This document shows, piece after piece, positions 33,827 to 40,462 of a stretch of DNA of 40,462 nucleotides (positions are counted from its first letter, which is position 1; each line of letters starts with the position of its first letter). A model generated the notes under the pieces. The model saw only the letters and a list, made by a program, of their open reading frames with translations. It was not told the DNA's origin and searched no databases. The translations under genes were made by a program, and so were the position numbers. Source of the stretch: Pseudomonas sichuanensis (GTDB lineage: Bacteria > Pseudomonadota > Gammaproteobacteria > Pseudomonadales > Pseudomonadaceae); the NCBI RefSeq assembly GCF_003231305.1, contig NZ_QKVM01000056.1:1-40462 (forward strand). Reading direction: 5' to 3'.

Positions 33827-34048
33827 ATGTCCAACAGTATGGGTATTGCCAGCGTTTTCGTCCTGTCTTCCCTGTTGTTGTCGCCACTGGCCATGGCCGA
33901 AGAATCCCAGGCCTTCGTCACCCGCAATGCAGAACTTGCCGCTGTTCACCAAGAATCCCGCGAAGCCTTGGCGCACAAGGCTGACGCCGGCGATTCCGCA
34001 GAACAGACAGCCTCGAAGGTTTCCAGCGACGCCAATGTCGATAGCTGA
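33827..34048 (+). CDS. Small exported protein of unknown function
   Basis: A 73-residue protein with a good Sec signal peptide (MSNSMGIASVFVLSSLLLSP then LAMA, cleavage before EES). The mature part is about 49 residues, hydrophilic and probably helical (TRNAELAAVHQESREALAHKADAG), with no cysteine. GAAGGTAG lies about 7 bases before the ATG. A strong terminator follows, so it is a single-gene unit. I do not recognise a family; codon use and the intact terminator suggest a real gene. Confidence 0.7.
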   Translation: MSNSMGIASVFVLSSLLLSPLAMAEESQAFVTRNAELAAVHQESREALAHKADAGDSAEQTASKVSSDANVDS

Positions 34049-34121
34049 TTACGCACCGTCGCACCGCCCATCTTCCCTTGGCTACTCATGGGCACCCGCG
34101 GTGCCGATATGTTAGCCTTTC

Positions 34122-34150
34122 AAAGCCGCTGCTCATCAGCGGCTTTTTTT
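34122..34150 (+). terminator. Rho-independent terminator of the small exported protein gene
   Basis: AAAGCCGCTG (34122-34131) pairs with CAGCGGCTTT (34137-34146) around 5 bases and is followed by a run of seven T residues. It lies 73 bases past the stop. Confidence 0.9.
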
Positions 34151-34253
34151 ATGTGTCGAAAATATCAGCCAGGCTGCTGCGTCTCTAATAAGAAACTTGC
34201 AGAACACGACAATAAAAAACTGCCCCACCGCTTGACCAAAGGAGTTTGTACCG

Positions 34254-35579
34254 GTGTCTTTCGCGTTTCGTTTTACCCCGCTTTTCCTTGCGTTAACCGC
34301 AACGATGCCCCTGGCCGCCCAGGCCGATGAAGACAAGGCTGATGGCTTCATCGAAGGCTCTACGCTGAACCTGCATTTTCGCAATGCCTACTTCAACCGC
34401 AACGAACTCAACCGTGACGTGCGTGACAAGCGCGAATGGGGCCAGGGCGCCGTGGCGCGCTTCGAGTCCGGCTACACCCCTGGTGTGATCGGTTTCGGCC
34501 TGGACGCCCACGGCATTCTCGGCCTCAAGCTCGACGGTGGCGCGGGCCATGCCGGCACCTCGATCCTGCCCAACCACGTGAAGGACGACGGCAGCCAGGG
34601 CGCTGCACCGCACTCGTTCTCCACCGCAGGCGGCGCGATCAAGCTCAAGGGCTTCGACACCGAGTTCAAGGCCGGTGACCTGTTCCTGACCAACCCGGTG
34701 ATCGCCGGCGGCGAATCGCGCATGCTGCCGCAGACCTTCCGTGGTTTCGCCCTGACCAACACCAGCATCGACGGGCTGATGCTCGAAGGTGGCCAGGTGA
34801 GCTTCACCAAGCCATACAACCAGAGCGGCCATCGCCGCATCGACACCTACTACGGTGCACTGGAAGACGGCGACAAGAGCAAACACCTGAACTGGGCCGG
34901 CGCGTCCTGGAGCGGCACCGAAAACGTCACTGCCAATGTCTACGCCGCCGAGCTGAAGGACATCTGGAACCAGTACTACGCCGACTTCGACTACACCTAC
35001 CAGGTCAACGACCTGGTCAGCCTCAACCCGGGCGTGCACTACTACCACACCCAGGACACCGGCCAGTCGCTGCTGGGCAAGATCGACAACAACACCTACA
35101 GCGTGCACTTCACCGTGGCCGCCGGGTTCCACAGCGTCACCGCCGCCTACCAGCGGGTCAACGGCAACACGCCGTTCGACTACATCAACCTGGGTGACAG
35201 CATCTACCTGGACAACTCGCGCATGTACTCGGACTTCAACGCGCCCAACGAGCGCTCGTGGAAGCTGCAGTACGACTATGACTTCGCCGGTGTCGGCGTG
35301 CCGGGGCTGACCAGCTCGCTGTCGTATTCGCGCGGCGAGGCGGACCTGACCAAGGCCACCCAGGACACCACGCACTACGACTACTACAACGCAGACGGCA
35401 AGCATGCCACCCACTGGGAGCGTGACTTCGACCTGAAGTACGTGTTCCAGGAAGGCCAGCTGAAGGATTTGTCGGTGCTGCTGCGCTATGCCAGCCACCG
35501 GGCCAATGCGGCCTATGCGGCGGAGTCGGATAACGACGAGCTGCGGGTGATCGTCGATTACCCGGTGAACGTGTTCTGA
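34254..35579 (+). CDS. OprD-family outer-membrane porin
   Basis: A 441-residue porin of the Pseudomonas OprD (Occ) family, which takes up small amino-acid- or acid-like nutrients. The signal peptide ends AAQA near residue 24. Family signatures are DGFIEGSTLNLHFRNAYFNRN at the start of the mature protein, REWGQGAVARFESGYTPGVIGFGLDAHGILGLKLDGG, and the C-terminal strand ending in phenylalanine (VNVF) for barrel assembly. The start is GTG at 34254 with AAAGGAG nine bases upstream. The substrate cannot be told from the sequence, and no catabolic gene lies next to it. Confidence 0.93.
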   Translation: MSFAFRFTPLFLALTATMPLAAQADEDKADGFIEGSTLNLHFRNAYFNRNELNRDVRDKREWGQGAVARFESGYTPGVIGFGLDAHGILGLKLDGGAGHAGTSILPNHVKDDGSQGAAPHSFSTAGGAIKLKGFDTEFKAGDLFLTNPVIAGGESRMLPQTFRGFALTNTSIDGLMLEGGQVSFTKPYNQSGHRRIDTYYGALEDGDKSKHLNWAGASWSGTENVTANVYAAELKDIWNQYYADFDYTYQVNDLVSLNPGVHYYHTQDTGQSLLGKIDNNTYSVHFTVAAGFHSVTAAYQRVNGNTPFDYINLGDSIYLDNSRMYSDFNAPNERSWKLQYDYDFAGVGVPGLTSSLSYSRGEADLTKATQDTTHYDYYNADGKHATHWERDFDLKYVFQEGQLKDLSVLLRYASHRANAAYAAESDNDELRVIVDYPVNVF

Positions 35580-35650
35580 TCTGACGTCGGTGCACGGCGA
35601 GGGCTTCGCCCTCGTTTCGCCGGCACTGAAAACGCCAGACCGAAGGTAAA

Positions 35651-35737
35651 CGTGGGAGCGGGCTTGCCCCGCGATTGCAGCACCGCGATATACGGCACCG
35701 GCTTCGCCGGTGCTCGCGGGGCAAGCCCGCTCCCACG
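35651..35737. repeat. Inverted REP pair with middle hairpin
   Basis: Standard cores at 35651-35675 and 35713-35737 flank a separate small palindrome GCACCGGC-TTC-GCCGGTGC (35695-35713). It lies between the convergent porin and DUF3077 genes. Confidence 0.88.
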
Positions 35738-35783
35738 GTAAGTGCTATTGCCGCGATACCGATGAAACAGGATATGCAAGGTT

Positions 35784-36035
35784 TCAGCAGTTTCTGTTCA
35801 AGCCGAGTTCTAGGTCATTGACCAGCGCCTTGGCCATGGCGCTGAGAATCCGCGCCGCACTGCCGGCCAGCAAATCCCCCTCCATTTCCGCCTCGGTCGT
35901 CAGGTGCAGGATGCAGCCCTGCAACATCGACAGCTCATCGAATGCCCGGCTGAACGGGATATCGGGCTGCACACGGTACAACTCAAGGAAGGTCTCGACG
36001 CCTGCGGTGAAGGCGGGTTCGGGTTTGTCGCTCAT
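35784..36035 (-). CDS. DUF3077 family protein
   Basis: An 83-residue, probably all-helical protein with the pattern FLELYRVQPDIPFSRAFDELSMLQGCILHLTTEAEMEG...ILSAMAKALVNDLE, which I recognise as the Pseudomonas DUF3077 type. No function is established that I know of. The ATG at 36035 overlaps the stop of the upstream gene (ATGA), so both are translated together from one messenger. Confidence 0.8.
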   Translation of the reverse strand: MSDKPEPAFTAGVETFLELYRVQPDIPFSRAFDELSMLQGCILHLTTEAEMEGDLLAGSAARILSAMAKALVNDLELGLNRNC

Positions 36036-36271
36036 GGCGCTGCCTCCAGTGACCGGGCATGGTCGAACAGGCAGCGCAGCAACTGGCTGAGGATGGCCAC
36101 GTTTTCCATCAGGACCATGGGGCGGTCGTCAGGGGGGAACGCGCGGTAGGCGTCCAGGGTTCTGCTCATGGTCGACATCAGCACGGCGGCGTGGGCCATG
36201 GCGGCGTCGTGGGTCAGGTGGTCGATGATGGAGATGTAGGGGATGGGGGGATCGGGGACTAGCTTTTTCAT
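36032..36271 (-). CDS. Small protein, possible DUF6124 relative, coupled to DUF3077
   Basis: A 79-residue protein starting KKLVPDPP, a lead sequence reminiscent of DUF6124-type Pseudomonas proteins, followed by helices with HAAVLMSTMSRTLDAYR. It has the same general plan as its downstream neighbour (short helical, ending in a LxxLFDHARSLE helix). The ATG at 36271 is preferred over a TTG two codons upstream; GGGA precedes it by 8 bases. The leader upstream has unusual secondary structure, recorded separately. Confidence 0.7.
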   Translation of the reverse strand: MKKLVPDPPIPYISIIDHLTHDAAMAHAAVLMSTMSRTLDAYRAFPPDDRPMVLMENVAILSQLLRCLFDHARSLEAAP

Positions 36272-36312
36272 ATGCAATTCCCAATATCGATAAAGGAAAC
36301 CGCCAGCTCATC

Positions 36313-36471
36313 CTTTCTCACGAGACAAGGGTGGCAGCCGTACATGGGGTGAGAAAGCCGAGGACATTGGAACCCGGCCAGACCTAAGTCTGCCCATGCA
36401 CGACTGCCATAACAGCGTGCGGGACCAACATCGTTCGGGTTTCTCACGCCCGGTCACCAAAATTGGCGACC
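36313..36471 (-). ncRNA. Candidate structured leader RNA upstream of the DUF3077 pair
   Basis: Read on the minus strand, at least four stems are visible in order. They are GGTCGCC/GGTGACC (36471-36452); GCACGCTG with CAG(T)CGTGC (36420-36398); CAGAC/GTCTG (within about 36393-36380); and a perfect 9-bp stem CTTTCTCAC/GTGAGAAAG (36357-36349 with 36321-36313). A second GTGAGAAA at 36447-36440 can pair with the same CTTTCTCAC, so two alternative folds are possible. The last stem ends about 40 bases before the start codon. Confidence 0.45.
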
Positions 36472-36682
36472 AGGGGAAGTTATCCCTGATGATTGTCCCG
36501 GCATATCTGGAACCTTCCGGCAGGCGCGTAGGATAGGTCCCAAGCTCAGCCTGACTGAAGTATTTGGTTTCAGATTCGGAAATGTCGTACGCCGTTGTGG
36601 GGTGGCTGATCGGGATCTGGTAATGGCTACCAGGTGCATGTCGAAAGATGGGGTGAGGGCCACCAGGTGCTTGCCGGTGTTT

Positions 36683-36964
36683 TTGCAGCGCCTATGAGAT
36701 CGAGCGCCGCCCGCGCGGCGCTTCGCGGGTAAACCCGCTCCCACAGTTTGTTTCGGGCCAATTATTCCTGTGAAAGTACCGGCGCCTGCCTTGGTGCATG
36801 CCTTGAGTCATGCGGGGCGGCGGCAACGCCCACAATGAAACCGCGTCGTACCAACAGGGCGGACCAGGTAAAGGCCCAGGAGAGACTGGCCCGAAACAAA
36901 CTGTGGGAGCGGGTTTACCCGCGAAGCGCCGCGCGGGCGGCGCTCGATCTGATAGGCGCTGCAA
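36683..36964. repeat. 78-bp foldback (near-perfect inverted repeat) containing REP cores
   Basis: Left arm 36683-36760 and right arm 36887-36964 are inverse copies with a single mismatch; the loop is 126 bases. Each arm holds a TAAA-subtype REP core plus flanking sequence (ATCGAGCGCCGCCCGCGCG) that is not part of the REP. Weaker similarity continues outward another 30 or so bases on both sides. No open frame with coding character lies in the loop. Confidence 0.85.
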
Positions 36965-36976
36965 GGGCTGCGGCAA

Positions 36977-37042
36977 GCACCTTCATGCCCTGATGCCATC
37001 ACCAGCCAGGCACCTGCATGCCCTGACGCCATCAACAACCAG
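36977..37042. repeat. Two 33-bp tandem repeats with a decayed third copy
   Basis: Units 36977-37009 and 37010-37042 share the pattern GCACCTNCATGCCCTGANGC and the following CATCA-CCAG; about 37043-37082 looks like a degenerate third copy. A related, inverse version is present just left of the foldback (about 36615-36670). Confidence 0.7.
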
Positions 37043-37125
37043 CCACCCGACAACCCTCATGCGATCCCAAATCCACCACCAGAGCCCCGCCCGCCACGAT
37101 TTCGTCGGATGGAACACCATAATTC

Positions 37126-37154
37126 TTGTCCGACAATCCACCGTTCCTTAGAAT
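37126..37154 (+). promoter_or_regulatory. Sigma70-type promoter of the diguanylate cyclase gene
   Basis: TTGTCC (37126-37131), exactly 17 bases, then TAGAAT (37149-37154). The -35 box is part of a small palindrome TTGTC-C-GACAA (37126-37136), which might be an operator. The predicted transcript starts near 37161, so a translation start at 37126 is excluded. Confidence 0.5.
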
Positions 37155-37212
37155 ACCGCCGCCGCGTAATGGCCCATCCCCCATGGATCAAGGGGCTTAT
37201 GCAGTAGCGAGC

Positions 37213-38715
37213 ATGACGTCAGTTACCCGATCACCGCGTTCAGCCCTGTACAAGTCGCACCCCGAACTGATCCTCAACCTGGGCAGTTGCCTCGCCGTGC
37301 TCGCCATAGTGGGCATCGTCAGCTACCTGCTGGCACGCGAGCGCGACAGCGTCGAACAATCGGCCATCCGCTCCTCGGGCAACATCGTGCAGCTGATCGA
37401 AAGCGACATCCTGCGCAACGTCGAACTCTACGACCAATCGCTCAAAGGCCTGATCTGGGCCGTTAAGCACCCCGAATTACTCAATGTCCAGCCCAGCCTG
37501 CGCCAGCAGATCCTGTTCAGCCAGGCGATTTCGGCACCGGTGCGCGGCGACATTCTCTGGCTCGACGCCAAGGGCGATGTAGTCGGCGACTCCACCAGCG
37601 TGGTGCCCCGCCAGGCCAACTTCGCCGACACCATCCCCTTCCAGCGCCACCGCGACCACCCCGGCCTGGGCCTGCTGATCAGCCCACCGTTCAAGGCCCG
37701 GCTGGGCAACCTGGACTGGTGCATCAGCTTCAGCCGGCGGATCTCCGGCAGCAACGGTGAATTCATCGGCCTGGCCGCCGGGGCCCTGCGCCTGTCGTAT
37801 TTCAGCCGGCTGTTCGAGCGCCTGGACATCGGCGACGACAGCAGCATCAACCTGCTCAACACCGACGGCCAGCTGCTGGCGCGCCAGCCCTCCCGGCCAC
37901 AGGACCCGCTGATCGGCACCAGCTTCAGCGAGCGGCCCAACTTCAAGCGCATCCTCGGCGAGCGCAGCGGCAGCTTCACGGCCAGGTCCAGCCTGCGGGA
38001 AACCCAGCGCATGTACACCTTCGCCCGGGTCGCCGACCTGCCGTTGATCGTGCTGGTGGTGCACTCCACCGACGAGGTGTTCCAGTCCTGGCGGCGCACG
38101 GCGATCGTGGTCAGTGTGGCCACCGGCGTGCTGTGCATCGGCATCCTCTGGCTCACATTGCTGCTGGGCCGTGAATTGCGCCGGCGCCACGATGCCGAGC
38201 AGGGCCTGGCGACACTGGCCGCCACCGACAGCCTCACGGGGCTGGCCAACCGCCGCCGGCTCGACCAGGTGCTGCGCCTGGAATGGGCACGCGCCCAGCG
38301 CAACCGCAAGCCACTGGCGGTGCTGATGGTGGATGTGGATCACTTCAAGGCGTTCAACCAGCGCCACGGCCATGCCGGCGGCGACCATGTGCTGCGCGAG
38401 GTGGCCAAGACCATCGAGCAGTGCATACGGCGCCCGGCGGACCTGGCGGCGCGTTATGGCGGGGAAGAGTTCCAGGTGGTGCTGCCGGAAACCGAACTGG
38501 CCGGCGCGCTGCTGCTGGCCGAGCGCATCCGCGCCAGCGTCGAGTCGATGCCGCCGTTCGGAGCGGACGAGCGCTCGGTGACGGTGAGCGTCGGCATCGG
38601 CCTGCACATCCCCGGCACCCAGCACGACCTGACCCGGCTGCTGGGTGACGCGGACGAAGCGCTCTACCGGGCCAAGGCCAATGGCCGTAACCGGGTAGAG
38701 GGCCCCAAGGCTTAA
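37213..38715 (+). CDS. Membrane-bound GGDEF diguanylate cyclase
   Basis: A 500-residue protein that should make cyclic di-GMP from two GTP. Helix 1 (about 18-40), an extracytoplasmic sensory region of about 255 residues (Cache-like by its size and position), helix 2 (about 297-318) and a C-terminal GGDEF domain are seen. The active-site loop is GGEEF at 416-420, and the inhibitory I-site RPAD lies five residues upstream, so product inhibition is expected. ATG at 37213 is chosen as nearest to the first helix; ATG at 37183 is an equal alternative, and neither has a good ribosome site. It ends in the same TTAA as the convergent DUF2383 gene. Confidence 0.88.
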   Translation: MTSVTRSPRSALYKSHPELILNLGSCLAVLAIVGIVSYLLARERDSVEQSAIRSSGNIVQLIESDILRNVELYDQSLKGLIWAVKHPELLNVQPSLRQQILFSQAISAPVRGDILWLDAKGDVVGDSTSVVPRQANFADTIPFQRHRDHPGLGLLISPPFKARLGNLDWCISFSRRISGSNGEFIGLAAGALRLSYFSRLFERLDIGDDSSINLLNTDGQLLARQPSRPQDPLIGTSFSERPNFKRILGERSGSFTARSSLRETQRMYTFARVADLPLIVLVVHSTDEVFQSWRRTAIVVSVATGVLCIGILWLTLLLGRELRRRHDAEQGLATLAATDSLTGLANRRRLDQVLRLEWARAQRNRKPLAVLMVDVDHFKAFNQRHGHAGGDHVLREVAKTIEQCIRRPADLAARYGGEEFQVVLPETELAGALLLAERIRASVESMPPFGADERSVTVSVGIGLHIPGTQHDLTRLLGDADEALYRAKANGRNRVEGPKA

Positions 38716-39188
38716 GAAGCGGCGCGGGCTGCGGTGCGCAGCGCCTTCACCTGGTCGTGGTTGCGCTGTACACCCTGCAACTGGTTTTCCACCAGCATGT
38801 AGGTCTGGTCACTGGCGGTGCGGCCCAGTTTCACCAGCTTCTCACGGCCATCCTTGTAGGCCTTGAGCGCGTGATCCTCGCCACGCTCCACTTCATTGAG
38901 CACCGCCGCTTCATCCTTGCCGGTGACCATCGACTTGAGGTTGACCCAGCCACGGTGCAGGTCGCCGCTGATGCTGGTGCTGGTTTCCGGGTCGCCGCCC
39001 AGGCGACGGACTTCGCTTTGCAGCTGGGCCGCGGCATTGGCGCACTCGCCGGCACGCTGGACGAAGAACGCCTTGAGTTGCGGGTTCTTCACATCCTCGG
39101 CGGAGGTCTTGAAGCCCTTCTCGCCGTCCTTGCTGTACTCGATCAGGTCGTTGAGCACATCGATGACGTCTTTGTTGGGGTTACTCAT
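38712..39188 (-). CDS. PA2169-like four-helix bundle protein (DUF2383)
   Basis: A 158-residue soluble helical protein of the ferritin-like DUF2383 family (DVIDVLNDLIEYSKDGEKGFKTSAEDVKNPQLKAFFVQRA is typical). Its exact role is unknown; relatives are often stress-related. AAGGAG lies 9 bases before the ATG at 39188; the frame is open 22 codons upstream without signal. Its stop codon overlaps the stop of the convergent cyclase gene (TTAA shared), leaving no room for a terminator between. Confidence 0.88.
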   Translation of the reverse strand: MSNPNKDVIDVLNDLIEYSKDGEKGFKTSAEDVKNPQLKAFFVQRAGECANAAAQLQSEVRRLGGDPETSTSISGDLHRGWVNLKSMVTGKDEAAVLNEVERGEDHALKAYKDGREKLVKLGRTASDQTYMLVENQLQGVQRNHDQVKALRTAARAAS

Positions 39189-39392
39189 GGCAACAACTCC
39201 TTGGCAGGTGATAGTCACCTTTACCGGAGCAGGCTTCATGCCAGGCTTTGCCATTAAAAATAATCTATAAAAATCAGTTACTTATGATTATTTCGAAACC
39301 ACCGCGCCGGTGCGTTCTGCATGATCGCCGCTTGGGTCGTCGTGCAGATTGCAGTATCGTCCGCGCTTCACCCGCCACAGGCTGCCGCGCCA

Positions 39393-39617
39393 ATGAAACC
39401 TGAATCCCTGCAACTGCTGGTCACCCGCACCATGCCTTTTGGCAAGTACCAGGGGCGGATCATCGCCGACCTGCCGGGCGACTACCTGGCGTGGTTTGCG
39501 CGCAAGGGTTTCCCCCATGGCGAGCTGGGCGCGTTGCTGGCGTTGATGCATGAGATCGACCACAACGGCCTGGCCGACCTGCTGGTGCCGCTGCGGGCAA
39601 AAACACGTCAGGGCTGA
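39393..39617 (+). CDS. DUF3820 family protein
   Basis: A 74-residue protein with the DUF3820 pattern MPFGKYQGRIIADLPGDYLAWFARKGFP followed by a helical end. The P. aeruginosa relative was named a putative quorum-sensing-regulated virulence factor, and the same small fold is found attached to exonucleases; no function can be assigned here. The ATG at 39393 is chosen because the family begins here; the upstream open part looks non-coding. There is no strong ribosome site. Confidence 0.82.
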   Translation: MKPESLQLLVTRTMPFGKYQGRIIADLPGDYLAWFARKGFPHGELGALLALMHEIDHNGLADLLVPLRAKTRQG

Positions 39618-39683
39618 GCGCTCAAGACTGCGCTGTGCCCGCCGAAAACTCGAAGAACTCTTTTCAAGGACGAATGACCTTCC

Positions 39684-40460
39684 ATGCAATCGCGTCAATC
39701 CGCTTCATCGGCGTTTGTCATTTCCCTGCTGATCGCAGGCTCAGGGCTCTACTATGTAGGCCGCCTGCGTTGGGCGCTGATACTGCTGGCACTGTTCCTC
39801 ATCGACTTCTTCCTGATCGGCCTGTTCGCCACGCCCAAGGCGGTGATCGTCGGCCTGTGCGTCGCCTTGGCGCTGAAGCTCGGCTCGGCCTGCCTGGCCG
39901 CCTGGATCGCCTGGCGCGGCCACCCGGGCAGCGAACCACCCGGGGCACGCCTGGTGGCCTACGCCGCTGCGGTGGTGGTCCTGGCCGGTGTGCTGGTGGT
40001 GCTGCGGGGGCCATTGTTCGGTTACCGGCTCGACCAGATCCCTTCGGGCTCGATGGAGCCGGCGCTGCAGATCGGCGACCACATCGTCAGCGACTCGCGC
40101 TTGCTTGGCGATCTCAAGGTGGGGGATGTGGTGCTGTACCGCCAGGGCAATGTGGAAGGGTTCAAGCGCGTGGCGGGGGTAGCCGGCGACCGGCTGGAGA
40201 TCGTTGCCGGCGAACTGTTGGTCAATGGCCGCAACCTGGGCTTGTTTCATGCACCCGCCGAGATGGTGCGCAGCCCTTATTCACTGAGCCTGGCGCCCCT
40301 GGTGGTTGAACCCGGCCATGTCTACCTGCTCGGCGACCGGCGCGACAACAGCACCGACAGCCGTTACTTCGGCCAGGTCGCAGTGGCGGATGTAACGGCG
40401 AAGGTCAACGGGGTCTGGTACGCGAAGAATCGCCAACGGATCGGTACGACCTTCGAATAA
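39684..40460 (+). CDS. lepB: Signal peptidase I (S26 family)
   Basis: A 258-residue inner-membrane protease that removes signal peptides. Three or four hydrophobic segments fill the first 110 residues, more than the two of classical LepB. The catalytic serine S123 is in PSGSMEPAL, the general-base lysine K161 in GFKRVAGVAGDRLEI, and box E in LLGDRRDNSTDSRYFG. lepA is not adjacent, so this may be a second, non-housekeeping signal peptidase; the symbol is given by family only. The ATG at 39684 has only a distant AAGGA. It ends two bases before the window end. Confidence 0.85.
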   Translation: MQSRQSASSAFVISLLIAGSGLYYVGRLRWALILLALFLIDFFLIGLFATPKAVIVGLCVALALKLGSACLAAWIAWRGHPGSEPPGARLVAYAAAVVVLAGVLVVLRGPLFGYRLDQIPSGSMEPALQIGDHIVSDSRLLGDLKVGDVVLYRQGNVEGFKRVAGVAGDRLEIVAGELLVNGRNLGLFHAPAEMVRSPYSLSLAPLVVEPGHVYLLGDRRDNSTDSRYFGQVAVADVTAKVNGVWYAKNRQRIGTTFE

Positions 40461-40462
40461 CC

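Larger units (their letters stand above)
36272..37125. other. Long gene-free region with leader structures, foldback and tandem repeats
   Basis: About 850 bases with no gene. From left to right it contains the structured leader of the DUF3077 pair (to about 36471), a stretch 36472-36640 in which I see only unremarkable sequence, a foldback repeat built on REP cores (36683-36964) and 33-bp tandem repeats (36977-37042). The diguanylate cyclase promoter follows at its end. Confidence 0.7.

Noticed and set aside
36977..37042. CRISPR-like array
   Set aside because: The 33-bp units are directly adjacent without spacers and only two are well kept; no cas genes are present.
36810..37151. A 113-codon plus-strand frame over the foldback right arm and tandem repeats
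   Set aside because: It is composed of REP and repeat sequence with periodic HLHALMPS peptides and lacks a ribosome site.
37126..37182. TTG start at 37126 for the diguanylate cyclase
   Set aside because: This TTG is the -35 box of the likely promoter, so it is upstream of the transcript.

Overview
The window reads as chromosomal DNA of a fluorescent Pseudomonas, most likely of the P. putida group. The reasons are the high-GC coding style, the cyoABCDE / dsbB / hmp / norR neighbourhood, the Pseudomonas-type OprD porin and DUF3077 genes, and many REP palindromes of the family whose core reads roughly CGCGGGGCAAGCCCGCTCCCAC. No tRNA, rRNA, CRISPR array, insertion sequence or phage integrase was seen.

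Layout. 1-9.2 kb (minus strand): alanine aminotransferase alaC; the complete cytochrome bo3 ubiquinol oxidase operon cyoABCDE with its own terminator; dsbB; and the flavohaemoglobin gene hmp. DsbB hands electrons to ubiquinone and Cyo oxidises ubiquinol, so the two systems share a quinone pool. 9.3-13.1 kb (plus): norR, divergent from hmp and separated by three GTC-N5-GAC NorR-type boxes; cheV; a small exported protein; and a YkgJ-type cysteine cluster protein. 13.2-19.8 kb (minus): an Aer-like PAS chemoreceptor and a chaperone-usher fimbrial operon (pilin, chaperone, usher, putative tip adhesin). 20.1-26.7 kb (plus): an RND efflux operon (periplasmic adaptor, pump) with its own OmpR-type response regulator and sensor kinase, and no outer-membrane channel gene.

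26.7-33.5 kb (minus): an accessory insert of visibly lower GC. It carries a 2135-residue RHS/YD-repeat polymorphic toxin whose 307-residue C-terminal region I do not recognise. A 72-residue cold-shock-domain-like protein lies directly downstream, in the position where an immunity gene would be expected. 33.8-36.3 kb: a small exported protein, an OprD-family porin and two overlapping small genes (DUF3077 and a relative). 36.3-37.2 kb is gene-free but rich in structure: a hairpin-dense leader with mutually exclusive pairings, a 78-bp foldback built on REP sequences, and a 33-bp tandem repeat. 37.2-40.5 kb: a membrane GGDEF diguanylate cyclase, a DUF2383 protein convergent with it at overlapping stop codons, a DUF3820 protein and a signal peptidase I.

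The best candidates for something undescribed are the RHS toxin tail with its small neighbour, the switch-like leader upstream of the DUF3077 pair, the foldback element, and an odd hairpin and inverted-repeat block between hmp and dsbB. All functions are inferred by reading motifs; no database search was run.
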